A DNA stretch of 11,789 nt from Deltaproteobacteria bacterium. Its GTDB lineage: Bacteria > Desulfobacterota > Desulfuromonadia > Desulfuromonadales > BM103. This document shows, piece after piece, positions 1 through 9,200 of the stretch. The notes under the pieces were generated by a model. The model was not told the origin of the DNA and ran no database searches. It was given only the letters and a program-made list of their open reading frames with translations. Both the position numbers and the translations under genes were made by a program. Every line of letters begins with the position of its first letter. Position 1 is the stretch's first letter. The stretch is from assembly GCA_024636215.1 (NCBI GenBank), contig JAGXHL010000054.1, positions 1-11,789 on the forward strand. Reading direction: 5' to 3'.

Positions 1-21
1 GGGTACGGGGTACGGGGTGCG
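1..21. repeat. short heptamer array GGGTACG/GGGTGCG
   Basis: Three head-to-tail 7-mers (GGGTACG, GGGTACG, GGGTGCG) open the window and may continue to its left. Five bases separate them from the longer heptamer array that follows. No coding capacity is apparent. Confidence 0.8.
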
Positions 22-26
22 CGGAA

Positions 27-222
27 ACCACGAACCACGAACCACGAACCACGAACCACGAGCCACGAACCACGAGCCACGAGCCACGAGCCACGAGCCA
101 CGATCCACGAACCACGAACCATGAACCACGAACCACGAACCACGAACCACGAACCACGAGCCACGAGCCACGAGCCACGAGCCACGAGCCACGAGCCACG
201 AGCCACGAGCCACGATCCACGA
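27..222. repeat. 28-copy heptanucleotide tandem repeat (RCCACGA)
   Basis: These 196 bp divide exactly into 28 units of 7 bp with no indel. The consensus is (A/G)CCACGA. The first base varies between A and G, with T at 104 and 216, and one unit (118-124) reads ACCATGA. A- and G-type units occur in runs, as expected if blocks of units were duplicated. The array lies downstream of the terminator of the minus-strand PxxKW gene, so it is probably outside that transcript. It resembles the heptameric short tandem repeats known from some cyanobacteria. No function is evident from the sequence. Confidence 0.95.
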
Positions 223-254
223 GCCAGCTGTAAGCTGATCGTTGATAACTGCCG

Positions 255-289
255 AAAAAAAAGGCCGACAACCATGAGGTTGTCGGCCT
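255..289 (-). terminator. rho-independent terminator of the PxxKW gene
   Basis: A perfect 12-bp stem (262-273 with 278-289, core GGCCGACAACC) closes a 4-nt ATGA loop. On the minus strand it is followed by a run of eight T (255-262). It lies 29 bp beyond the stop codon of the gene at 318-596, so it terminates that gene. A short A-run at 291-295 could give weak termination of plus-strand transcripts only if it were T-rich, which it is not. Confidence 0.93.
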
Positions 290-317
290 GAAAAATCTAA
301 CAACTTGCGCTGAGTCT

Positions 318-596
318 TTAACGACCACCGCGCTTCGAAGCTTTGATCGGGTTGACCTTGACTTCGGAAATCTTGACTTCAACTTTACGGTGCGTCGCAA
401 CGTTGCAGAGACCGGCCGACCATTTTTTAAGTGGAGACGGTGCCTTGGCACAAACCGGACCGATCGTGCCCTCTACGATGTTATCGCAACCTTCACACAT
501 TTCGATAATGTTCTGGCAGCTGCCGCCTTCAGCAATACAGCCTTTTTTGCTCCAGAAAATACACTCTGTATCGGGAAGAACTGTTTGACACTTCAT
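318..596 (-). CDS. PxxKW family cysteine-rich protein
   Basis: This encodes 92 aa with eight cysteines (3, 12, 20, 27, 34, 37, 49, 64) and the motif PLKKW at 55-59, followed by a conserved-looking SAGLCNVATH stretch. That pattern matches the small PxxKW cysteine-rich family seen in Desulfuromonadales and relatives, whose function I do not know. The cysteine spacing suggests a metal-binding or disulfide-rich fold. There is no signal peptide or membrane segment. The basic C-terminus (KASKRGGR) could contact nucleic acid, which is only a guess. ATG at 596 is preceded by AAGGAGT (603-609 on the minus strand) at good spacing. The gene is monocistronic, divergent from the YkgJ-type gene, and ends in a strong terminator. 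Confidence 0.88.
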   Translation of the reverse strand: MKCQTVLPDTECIFWSKKGCIAEGGSCQNIIEMCEGCDNIVEGTIGPVCAKAPSPLKKWSAGLCNVATHRKVEVKISEVKVNPIKASKRGGR

Positions 597-807
597 TGGG
601 TACTCCTTATTTCAAAGCTTAATCTAGTTTTCGTCCGGAAACGGCCCTTTTCCGCAATCTCTGCGTCAATCGGCGGATTTGATTCCGGATGGACACTGAT
701 CTAGTAGTCGAACGGGATTTCTACCCCCTTTTACTGATCCCTGTCAACTATAAAAGCCAGTTATTCATGGCATTGACTGGAATTTGCCGAAGAGGTAGTT
801 TTGCACA
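597..807. other. divergent intergenic region
   Basis: This region holds the promoters of the PxxKW gene (minus) and the YkgJ-type gene (plus). The ribosome binding site of the minus gene lies at 603-609. A TATAAA-like segment at 749-754 could belong to the plus gene but I see no convincing -35 partner. A weak 5-bp hairpin (CCAGT 757-761 with ACTGG 776-780) lies just before the plus gene. I see no other gene here. Confidence 0.5.
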
Positions 808-1119
808 ATGAGTGCAGGCAATCAAAATGATTCAGATAAATGGGAATCGATCTGTTGCAGGTGTGGTCGATGCTGCTATGAAAAAGTCGATTTTGAAGGA
901 CAGGTCTATTACACCGAGTTGCCCTGCGAATTTTTGGATCTGGAGAGCAAACTCTGTCGCGTCTACGCAGAGCGCGATGTCAAACGTCCCGGTTGTGTAC
1001 GCCTGACCGACGACATCCTCAAAAAAGGTATCATGCCTGCCGATTGCCCTTATGTGGCAGATCTCGAAAATTATCCTGCACCGACCTTGCTGGATGATGG
1101 CGATGCCGAAGATTCATGA
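808..1119 (+). CDS. YkgJ family cysteine-cluster protein (putative Zn/Fe chelating)
   Basis: This encodes 103 aa. The N-terminal CCRCGRCC cluster (residues 16-23) is followed by Cys40, Cys50, Cys63 and Cys80. The segments PCEFLD, LCRVYAERDVKRPGC and ADCPY give the C-x2-C-x2-CC plus downstream CxxL/YxxRPxxC layout of the YkgJ/UPF0153 family. These are small cytoplasmic proteins presumed to bind zinc or an iron-sulfur cluster. The cellular role of the family is not settled. The protein has no signal peptide. The acidic C-terminal tail (DDGDAEDS) looks disordered. The ATG at 808 has a modest upstream site (AGAGGTA, 791-797). The stop is followed by a 200-bp gap holding a branched inverted repeat, so the gene is probably monocistronic. 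Confidence 0.88.
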   Translation: MSAGNQNDSDKWESICCRCGRCCYEKVDFEGQVYYTELPCEFLDLESKLCRVYAERDVKRPGCVRLTDDILKKGIMPADCPYVADLENYPAPTLLDDGDAEDS

Positions 1120-1156
1120 TATCTTTAAATTGGAACAAGCTCCGAAAAACATATTA

Positions 1157-1271
1157 ACAGGGATAAAGGGGATGCAGGGGATACAAACCATAGGCAGGGG
1201 CTTTATGGTTTAAAACCAAGGAAAGATTTTGGTTTTGCTTGGTCTATCCCCTTAATCCCCTTTATCCATGT
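1157..1271. repeat. branched imperfect inverted repeat (REP/MITE-like)
   Basis: The outer arms are near-complementary. ACAGGGATAAAGGGGAT at 1157-1173 faces the complement of ACATGGATAAAGGGGAT at 1255-1271. The arms continue inward through another AGGGGAT block. They enclose two perfect 8-bp hairpins side by side: AAACCATA/TATGGTTT (1185-1192 with 1204-1211) and AAAACCAA/TTGGTTTT (1212-1219 with 1229-1236). The result is a three-way-junction shape about 115 bp long. This looks like a non-autonomous palindromic repeat rather than a terminator. It sits between the YkgJ-type gene and the phosphohexomutase gene. Confidence 0.75.
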
Positions 1272-1319
1272 AAAATTTGCCTTTGTTTTAATCTCATTAC
1301 AAATTAAGGAGTGTTGAGT

Positions 1320-2741
1320 ATGAACCCAATAAAATTCGGAACATCCGGTTGGCGTGGTATCCTCGCTGAAGATTTCACCCTTGATAACGTTCGTATCGTT
1401 ACCCAGGCCATCGCGGATTTCCTGAATAATGACAAAAGTAGTGCCAAGGGGCTGATCATCGGCCACGACAGTCGTTTCATGGGGGAAAAGTTCGCCAGGG
1501 AGACGGCACGCGTGCTGGCCGGATCGAAGGTCCCATCCTTTATCTGCAAACACGATACCCCGACCCCGGTCATCGCCTATGAAATCATGCGCCGCGGGAC
1601 GGCCGGCGCCATCAACTTCACCGCAAGTCACAACCCTTACGATTATAACGGCATCAAGTTTTCAACCGCCTGGGGAGGCCCTGCTTTGCCCGAGGTGACC
1701 GCCGAAATTGAACGTCTGGCCAATGCCATGCTTGGCGAGGTCTGCTATCGGGAGATGCCGCTTGACCAGGCTGTCCGGGCCGGTCTGGTCGAAGAGATCG
1801 ACCCCATGCCGGATTACCTCGACGTCATCCGCAGCAAGGTTGATCTTGAAGCGATCGGCAAATCCGGTATGAGTGTGATCTTTGATCCCATGTACGGGGC
1901 GGGGCGAGAATATGTCGATGGTTTGCTGGTCGAGGCCGGCTTGCTGGTCCAGACGATCAACAGCGCGAAGGACCCTTATTTCGGCGGCATGCCACCCGAT
2001 CCCGCACCGGCGCACCTGAACGATCTCATCTCCAGGGTCAAAGGCGACAAGCATGTCATGTTGGGTTTGGCCACCGATGGCGACGCCGATCGTTACGGTA
2101 TCATTGATAGCGATGGCCGTTTCATCGAGCCGAACTATATTCTGGCGCTTCTCTATGACTACCTGCTCCGTCGCAAGGGCGAGTCAGGTGATGCGGCGCG
2201 CTCCGTTGCCACCTCTCATCTGGTTGATGCCGTTGCGGCTCATCATGGTTATAAGGTGCGTGAAACGCCGGTCGGCTTCAAATATATCGGTGAATTCATC
2301 CGAGACAACGCGATCGTCATCGGCGGCGAAGAGAGCGCCGGCCTGAGTCTGCGCGGGCACGTGCCCGATAAAGACGGTGTGCTTGCCTGCCTGCTGGTTG
2401 CCGAAATGGTAGCCGTAGAGTGCAAGACGGTCGGTCAGCTGCTGCAGGATCTCTACAGCCGTGTAGGTGAATTTCACACCTCCCGTATAAACCTGCGCCT
2501 CTCCCCGGAACTCGCAGAAAAGATCGACGATAAGCTCGCTTCGCCGCCAGACCGCCTGGCCGGTCAGCCGGTTAAGGACCTGATCACCACCGATGGGGTC
2601 AAAATGGTCATGGCCGACGGCTCCTGGGCGCTTTTCCGTAAATCCGGCACAGAACCGGTTGTCCGGGTCTATACCGAAGCGGCCAGTGCCGACGCTCTGC
2701 AGGGGTTGACGGCTGCTGCGGTTGGCTTTGTGGAAGGCTGA
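1320..2741 (+). CDS. phosphoglucomutase/phosphomannomutase family protein
   Basis: This encodes 473 aa, normal for an alpha-D-phosphohexomutase. It interconverts hexose 6- and 1-phosphates in the cytoplasm to supply nucleotide-sugar synthesis. All four signature regions are visible: TSGWRG near the N-terminus, the phosphoserine loop TASHNPYDYNG (Ser103), the metal loop DGDADR (Asp253, 255, 257), the sugar-specificity loop GGEES (335-339), and the phosphate-binding loop RKSGTEPVVRVYTEA (440-454). GGEES rather than the GlmM-type GEQSGH argues against phosphoglucosamine mutase. I cannot decide glucose versus mannose preference from sequence alone. An in-frame GTG lies at 1311, but AAGGAG (1306-1311) is well spaced for the ATG at 1320, so I chose that start. 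Neighbours give no pathway context. Confidence 0.95.
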   Translation: MNPIKFGTSGWRGILAEDFTLDNVRIVTQAIADFLNNDKSSAKGLIIGHDSRFMGEKFARETARVLAGSKVPSFICKHDTPTPVIAYEIMRRGTAGAINFTASHNPYDYNGIKFSTAWGGPALPEVTAEIERLANAMLGEVCYREMPLDQAVRAGLVEEIDPMPDYLDVIRSKVDLEAIGKSGMSVIFDPMYGAGREYVDGLLVEAGLLVQTINSAKDPYFGGMPPDPAPAHLNDLISRVKGDKHVMLGLATDGDADRYGIIDSDGRFIEPNYILALLYDYLLRRKGESGDAARSVATSHLVDAVAAHHGYKVRETPVGFKYIGEFIRDNAIVIGGEESAGLSLRGHVPDKDGVLACLLVAEMVAVECKTVGQLLQDLYSRVGEFHTSRINLRLSPELAEKIDDKLASPPDRLAGQPVKDLITTDGVKMVMADGSWALFRKSGTEPVVRVYTEAASADALQGLTAAAVGFVEG

Positions 2742-2851
2742 ATGTGACCTGATCTGCTTTCGACTATCGCCTGGTTGACGTAGTCGATGACGACATCTTA
2801 AGGGGTTGGTTATCGTCATTGGCAAGCGTGACAATGGTGTCGTTTATGCAA

Positions 2852-2898
2852 AGTCCCGGATACGCAAACATGAGTGAGGTTTTGCGTATTGCAGGACT
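2852..2898. other. imperfect hairpin downstream of the phosphohexomutase gene
   Basis: A 9-bp stem ATACGCAAA/TTTGCGTAT (2860-2868 with 2881-2889) lies inside an outer 5-bp stem AGTCC/GGACT (2852-2856 with 2894-2898). There is no T-tract, so it is not a standard intrinsic terminator. A weaker 7-bp stem TCGACTA/TAGTCGA lies nearer the gene (2760-2766 with 2781-2787). Nothing else is recognisable between 2742 and 3020. Confidence 0.45.
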
Positions 2899-3024
2899 CT
2901 TCCTTGACCACAATGATGATTTTTTTCATCGCCCCTCGTGATTTCCAGACACGATAACTTATTGTTCTAGCGAAATAATCATACTTAAGTCACTGCAAAT
3001 ATTGAACTTGAGCGAATTTTGTTG

Positions 3025-3050
3025 TTGACAGCCCGGTTACGTTTTATTAA
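3025..3050 (+). promoter_or_regulatory. possible sigma-70 promoter for the riboswitch transcript
   Basis: There is a perfect -35 box TTGACA at 3025-3030. The best -10-like hexamer is TATTAA at 3045-3050, but the spacer is only 14 bp. TAATGT at 3048-3053 gives 17 bp but matches poorly. The position, just before the aptamer, suits a leader promoter. The exact -10 box is uncertain. Confidence 0.3.
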
Positions 3051-3080
3051 TGTGCCTGCCATCATTATTGTTATGTAATT

Positions 3081-3161
3081 CTTGTAAATGCCAAACCATC
3101 TGTGAGGATGGGGCGGAAAGCCACGGGTCTTAAGCAACACTCAAGATAGCCGGGTTGTCAA
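3081..3161 (+). ncRNA. GEMM-I cyclic-dinucleotide riboswitch aptamer (Geobacter-like subtype)
   Basis: The conserved GEMM-I core is present in order: CAAACC (3092-3097); a P2 hairpin CCATCT/GGATGG capped by a GTGA GNRA-type tetraloop; GCGGAAAGCCACGGGTCT (3113-3130) with the intercalating-A segment AAA (3117-3119); a P3 arm TCTT/AAGA with the ATA tetraloop-receptor asymmetry; and GATAGCCGGGTTG (3145-3157) returning to P1. CAA (3092-3094) pairs with TTG (3155-3157). The bases matching positions 20 and 92 of the V. cholerae Vc2 aptamer are C3091 and T3158 in an ungapped alignment, instead of G/A and C. Family members bind c-di-GMP or, in Geobacter, 3',3'-cGAMP. It lies 79 nt before the start codon of a large exported protein. 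Confidence 0.88.
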
Positions 3162-3188
3162 GGAACCTCTTTGACGGCCCGGCTTTTT
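3148..3188 (+). terminator. riboswitch-controlled intrinsic terminator
   Basis: A 14-bp stem (AGCCGGGTTGTCAA 3148-3161 with TTGACGGCCCGGCT 3171-3184, two G-U wobbles) is followed by TTTTT (3184-3188). Its 5' strand is also the 3' strand of the GEMM aptamer (GCCGGGTTG, 3149-3157), so the two folds are mutually exclusive. Ligand-stabilised aptamer should therefore block termination, making this an ON switch for the downstream operon. This matches the arrangement reported for Geobacter cGAMP riboswitches. Confidence 0.88.
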
Positions 3189-3227
3189 GCTGTTTGAGAA
3201 CCTACTTTTAATTGTTATGAAATGCTG

Positions 3228-3237
3228 CAGGAGGGGG
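3228..3237 (+). promoter_or_regulatory. ribosome binding site that decides the start of the giant gene
   Basis: GCAGGAGGGGG contains a full AGGAGG (3229-3234), 5 nt before an in-frame TTG at 3240. The upstream in-frame ATG at 3222 has no Shine-Dalgarno sequence, and using it would place this site inside the coding region. Confidence 0.75.
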
Positions 3238-3239
3238 TC

Positions 3240-6200
3240 TTGCTTCAATTTTGTCGATTTCTTACAGCGCTCGCTGTGCTCACCAGTCTGTTTTTTTCTC
3301 ATGGCAGCTTTATCGCCTTTGCTGCTCAGGGCAGCCCGGTTGAAGAATTTTCCAGGGCCCTTGATCGCCTGCTTCAGGATGTTGAGGCCCTTGCGGCTGA
3401 GCTTGCCGAAGGGGTGGCCGGCCCGCAGACTCAACAAGCCCTGTTCTTACACGCTGAAAATTTTCAAGCCTGTCGACTGCTCCTGGCTGATCACTTGTTG
3501 ACCCGGGAGAAGAGGCTTGAAGGTGGCAACCTGCAGGCGAAAACCAGACATCATGCATTGAAGGCGGTCTTTAGCGAACGCTTTCGGACTCTCGATCCCC
3601 TGCTGGAGAAAGTGCTTTCGCAGCAGGCGCTGACCTGGTCCGAGCTGGATGCTCTTTCTGCACAGTTGGAAAGGCTCGTCACACCGGAGCCGGGTTCCTT
3701 GCATGGAACTGTGCCATACCGACAGTTGCAGCTGCAAACTGTCGGTCCCCGCTTCACGCCATCAGTCAGCCCCGCGTACAAGTCCACCTCGACCCATTAC
3801 ATCCCCGCAGACCTTCAGACCATTCCGGACGCACCCCTTTCGCAAGCCATCTATCAGCAAGCTTTAAAGATCGCCGAAGCCTCGGCCAAGCAGAACTGGG
3901 ATCCGGTCGATCTTTATGAATGGGTGAAGAATAACATCCGCACCGAATGGTACTGGGGGAGCATGAAGGGGGCGGAAGAGACCTTGCGCCAAGGCAGCGG
4001 TAACGATGCCGATCAGGCCGCCCTGCTGATTGCTCTGCTGCGCGCTGCCGGTTATCCCTCACGCTATGTGCGCGGGGTGGTCGAATTCTTCCCTGACCTC
4101 GATATGGCGAGACGACTGACAGGCATCGATGATGCTGCGAGAATCGGTGAGTTCCTGCGCAAGGCGGGTATTCCGCATCAAGCGGTCATGTCGGGCGCGG
4201 AGATCGTCAATTACCAGCTTGAACACATCTGGGTCGAGACACTGATTCCCTACGCCAATTATCGGGGAGCCCTGGCCGATACGCAGGGCAAACTCTGGCT
4301 GCCGCTGGATACCAGCTTCAAAGTCGCCGATTTCAACGAGACGGGGGAGCTCGATCTGTCCAGCCAGGCGGAACAGCCTCTGGCCTCCCTGCGCGATGAC
4401 TATCTCGGCTCATCCGAGGACCTCATGCCGCTGGAATTTGTCCGTACGCAGGTTGAATCTTTGCTTGCCGCCGGTGCGCCGGACGTCCTTTACAATTCGG
4501 CCCTGCACAGGCGCGACCATCAGCCTGAAACGCTGCATATCCTCTCAGCGGTGCCACAATTCACCGAACTGGCAGTCACCGGAGAATACCAGCAGTTGCC
4601 GGAAGAGCTGATTCACAAAGTGCGCTTCACGGCTTCTGATGCAGGGCCTGAATCAGAACTTGTCTTTGATCTCACCCTGCCGGTCCGAGATCTGTCGAAC
4701 CAGAAGGTGCAGATCAGCTACCAGGCGGAGAGCCTTGCCGATCAGGAGACGATCAACAGCTGGGGCGGTCTGGATAACACCCCCTCATATCTTGTGCGTC
4801 TGCGTCCGGTGCTGGTTGTCAAGGGTGTCCGCCAGGTTGTCGGACAAAAAGGCTTTGCGGTCGGTGATCAATTTGACCTGACGGTCACAATGCAGTCTCC
4901 CTCAACCTCCGTTACCACTGAAAACCGCGTGATTGCGGGCTATCCGCAACTTCTCGGAATCGTCGCCCAAGATGTCGTGCTGCCGCAGGCCGTAGCTGAA
5001 AATGCCGTTGCCGATGAGCTGCTCTATCAAGCCGCGCTTGCTTACATCGAAGCCTGGAATCGTGACGAAACGCAGCTTGCCGAGCTGCACAATCTTGTGC
5101 TCGCCAGGCCCTTGCCGACCCTGGTGAGCCTGGGCGGTATGATGAAGGTCACGGAACTCCTCGGCCAGCCGCAGAGCGTCTCCTGGCAAGGGCTCTTCCT
5201 CGATGCCGACCTGCGCAGCGTCGAGGCGGTGGTGCGCAATGCCGGCGACGACAGCCGCCTGCTCACGTTCATGCAGCTCTCCGCCTTGCAGGGCTCGGCC
5301 TTGGAACACAGGGTTCTCGAAGAGCACTTCCAGGTGGAAAGCATCTCCACGGCCAGACTGTTGCGCCTCGCCCGTAACGCCAATCTTACCCTCCTCACGA
5401 TTACCGCCGAGAACCTTGAAGCTGTGTTGTCAGAACTGAATCTGTCACCGATTGTGGCAGACGATATCAGAACGGCTGTTGCCGAGGGTCTGGTCGTCCA
5501 GATTCCGGATCAGCCGGTTACTGTTCGTGACTGGACCGGTACCGGTTATCTCAAGGAAGTTGTGGCAACCGGGAACGCAGGCTACATGCTTTCCGGAGCG
5601 ATCGGCGGAGGCAACACCGTGCTCGGCAAGAAGTTCTGGCCGCGGGACATGGCCGATAAGATGGCCCGTCCCTATCGAGGCGAACCGAACCGTGATGTGA
5701 CGGCCGCTCAGAGTGTCACAGCCATAACTCCCTGGCAGGTACGACAGGCCGTGGCGGGAGAAGAACTGACGGCGCCCCTGATGGTCAGAGTCGCAGATGA
5801 GAAGGGTCGGCCTGTCGCCGGCGCGCCGGTACTTTTCACGGTCAATAAGGGGGGCGGTCAGTTGCTGGACGACCGTGCGGAGCCGGCGGCGACGGTTTCT
5901 GCACTCACCCTGACGACTGGAGACGATGGCATTGCCAGAGCTCGTTTTATCCCCGGTGAGAGTGTTTTCAACCATCCCATTGTGATCTCACGACCCGGCG
6001 ATACAGAAGCCAACATTGCCGGTGAAAATCTCATCTCAGTCCAGCTGGCCACCGGCTCCTTTGCAACACTTGACGATCCGGTCATCGTCCTCGGCTTTGC
6101 TGGTCAACCGGACCCCCAGAAGCTGCAGCTCATCGGAGCTGGCCGGATCGGCGACGTCCTGAGCTACACTGGTGATTCCGGAGTCATTCTCTACGATCGT

Positions 6201-9200
6201 TTCGGTAACCCCGTCGCCAATCATGCCGTGACCTTCGAGATGCAGGATGCCGTAGCCAATGCAAACTCGGACTGCCTGAATACGTCCCCGTCGTCTGCCT
6301 CTGCTGGTGCAGAGATCATAGAAGTCGGCGAAGCCTGCCTGAATCAGCTGCCGGTCCGTGGCGAATGCGGGCGTGCGGCAAGTTCTCTGACAATGAGAAG
6401 TCGCTCCGACGGCAGCGCGATGGTCGGTGTCATGCTCGGTGGCCTGGCCGATGCCGTTTATCCCCTGGTGGCAACCTTGGAGACCACAGCAACGCCAGCC
6501 AGCCAGTTTGTCCTCAACCAGCATGCCGCTGGCAACGGAGCCTGTGGCGCTGCACCGCAGCCGGTTGACAAGCTGATCTTGACCTATCCGCGGCTGCAGG
6601 ATGCAGAGGGTCGCAATGTTGATGCCCGCCCCGTCGGTTCACTGGCCAGAATTAACGTTAAATCTTACCTGTTGTACGAAGACGCAACCGAACAGGCCGA
6701 TGCAGAGAGCCTGTCCTGTTCACCCGCGCCTGATTTGACCTGCAAACAAATGCTTGGTAACGGTGAATTTTCAATCGCCGCCCCCGATCAGGTGCTCGGT
6801 AACCATGTCCCGCTTAAACGCGTCACGACGCTGGCAGAGAGCACGGCGATGCCGTATCTCTATGGCCTCGACATCAGCCTCACAGCAGGTCTGAACCAGA
6901 TCCCCTTGTCTGCAACGGCCTCCTATGAACGCGCCGTCTTCATCAATCAGTGTTCCGGTTGTGCTGAAAAGGACCAACTGCAGCAGAAAAACGTCGGCCC
7001 CATTGAAGCAACCGCCGAGATCTGGGGCGTCGCTCTGCAAACACCGGACACGCTGGTTGCCCGGGTCGATGACACAGGCCGCCTGCTCAGCGACACGGCC
7101 TTTGCCTACACCATCGAACCCGCCGGCTATGTTGCCGGCATGGCCCAGGTGCTGATTTACGCCGATGGCGAGCTGTGGGAGTCCATCCTGGCTGCAACCT
7201 CCGGAACTGCCGAGGTGATCATTCCTGCGGGATACACCTTCCTGCCGAACAAAACCTACCATATCCAGCTTCTCCTCGGTAACCCGGGCGATGCCAACAG
7301 GATCAGCAGTCAGAAAGTTCCTGTCCTGCCCATTGTCAGCAAGGTGGACCTGCGTATCGACGGCCTGCCGGAACTGATTGAAGACCAGGTGGGAGCCTTC
7401 GTGCTGCTGAACAATGACTTCGACGAGAGCGATCGTGACGCGTCAGTCACCTTATCGGATATCGAAACGACAACCATGATCCCGGAGGATGACGAACTGA
7501 AACGGGCATGGCTGCACATCGATGACGCCGACATGCTCAACGGAACCTGGCAGTTGCAAGCCGATAACCCCTCAGAGCTGCGCATCTACTATGAGCATGG
7601 CGGGCAACGATTCCTGATCAACCCCGGCGATCCGCCACAATTGATCACAGAAACCCCCTTGACGCTGCCTCTCTATCTGGAAGGTGTGGCTGAAAGTCCA
7701 GACATTCATGCCAATCGCCTGACCCTGACCTATATCTCAAGCCAGGGCATCGAGATAAGCGACAGCTTGCCTCTCACCGTTCTTTATTTCGATCTGGCTG
7801 TCGATGGCAACCGTGACCGGCAGATCGAGTTTGACGAAAGAGAAGATGAATCGGCGCTGTTCTGGGTCAATAATGATCATGACGTCGAAACTTTCAGCTT
7901 TGGGGACCTGGTGAAGGTTGAGGATGATGAGGAATCCGGCGATGACAGCCTGGACAACAAGATTCCATGCCGGCGGGACCTGGAGGATTTTTCCCGCATG
8001 CAGGTGGATTTGGGTGCGACAGTAAAGTCTGGTCAGATGAGCTTTTCTGCAGAAATTGTTGCTCACAATAAATCAGTTCAACCACGCGTGAATATCTTTC
8101 CAGCGGTCTCTCTAACTGACGACTATCTGGGTCTTGAGAATGATCCTGCCATGTCATTATCTCAGGTTGCTGCCAAAATGCTGGCCGCGGTTGGTGAAGA
8201 ACAGGTGGCCTTTCCTCTCGATGCTGCAGGCTCGGTTGAGACGTTTGGTTACCTTTACGAAGGGCGAAGTCACGGTCAGGGGCGTTTTGTTTTGAAGGCC
8301 AGGTACAACGGCGTGCCGGTTCTGCAGCGTACTGTCGATCTGTCTCTGTATGACATCAGCTACTTTTATGATCATTACCTTGTTGAAGGGGGCGGCAATG
8401 CAGAATTGACGGTGAACCCAAAAGTCAACCCCGTCGGGGTTGATGAACAATCCTCCCGCGAGGCCCTTTATCAAGGGTTTTCGGATGAGTACGTGATGTT
8501 TGTGCATGGCTGGAATGTCAAGCCCTGGGAGAAGAAACGTTGGGCAGAAACGGTCTTCAAGAGACTCTGGTGGCAGGGCTACAAGGGCAGGGTCGGTCTG
8601 TTTGATTGGCCTTGTCAAACTCTGCCCTCTCTGGATGTCCTGGTTAATTATGATCGCAGCGAGTACCTTGCCTGGAACTCTGCAAAAGCTCTGACTGCGG
8701 TGTTGGAAGCTCTGCATAGAGAGGACGCTCTTAACATCAGTCTGCTGGCCCATAGCCAGGGAAATGTTGTGGTCGGCGAGTCACTTCGCCTGGCCAATGC
8801 GAACACCGTGAAAACCTACGTTGCATCACAGGCCGCTTTATCCGCAAGCCTGTATTCCGGGGAGTATCCGACCGTCTCAATGTTACCCGCTCTGGCACTG
8901 GACCGTTTCGATACGCCTGCCGTGATGAGCCTCTACCCTGGGCGTGCCCCCTTGCAGAATTATTTCGTCGAGGTCCCCGGAAAAATCGAAACTCTGATCA
9001 ATTACTTTAACCGTAAAGATTACGCTCTGGTAGAAGCGGGGCCGCTGACTCCTGGCTGGGAGTATAACAATCAGACCCGGCCGGATAACTCGATCGGCTA
9101 CGGCTACGATGGTGATACGGAAGATTATTCAAAAAATGTCGGGAATAGTGGTTTTTACCGAGACACCTTGACCACGCCACGACGAGATCTGACTTTCCCG

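Noticed and set aside
27..222. CRISPR array
   Set aside because: Units are 7 bp with no spacers.
390..704. Plus-strand frames opposite the PxxKW gene
   Set aside because: Antisense shadows without ribosome binding sites or recognisable domains.
1203..1631. Minus-strand frame overlapping the start of the phosphohexomutase gene
   Set aside because: Shadow of a clearly real plus-strand gene; part is translation of the inverted repeat.
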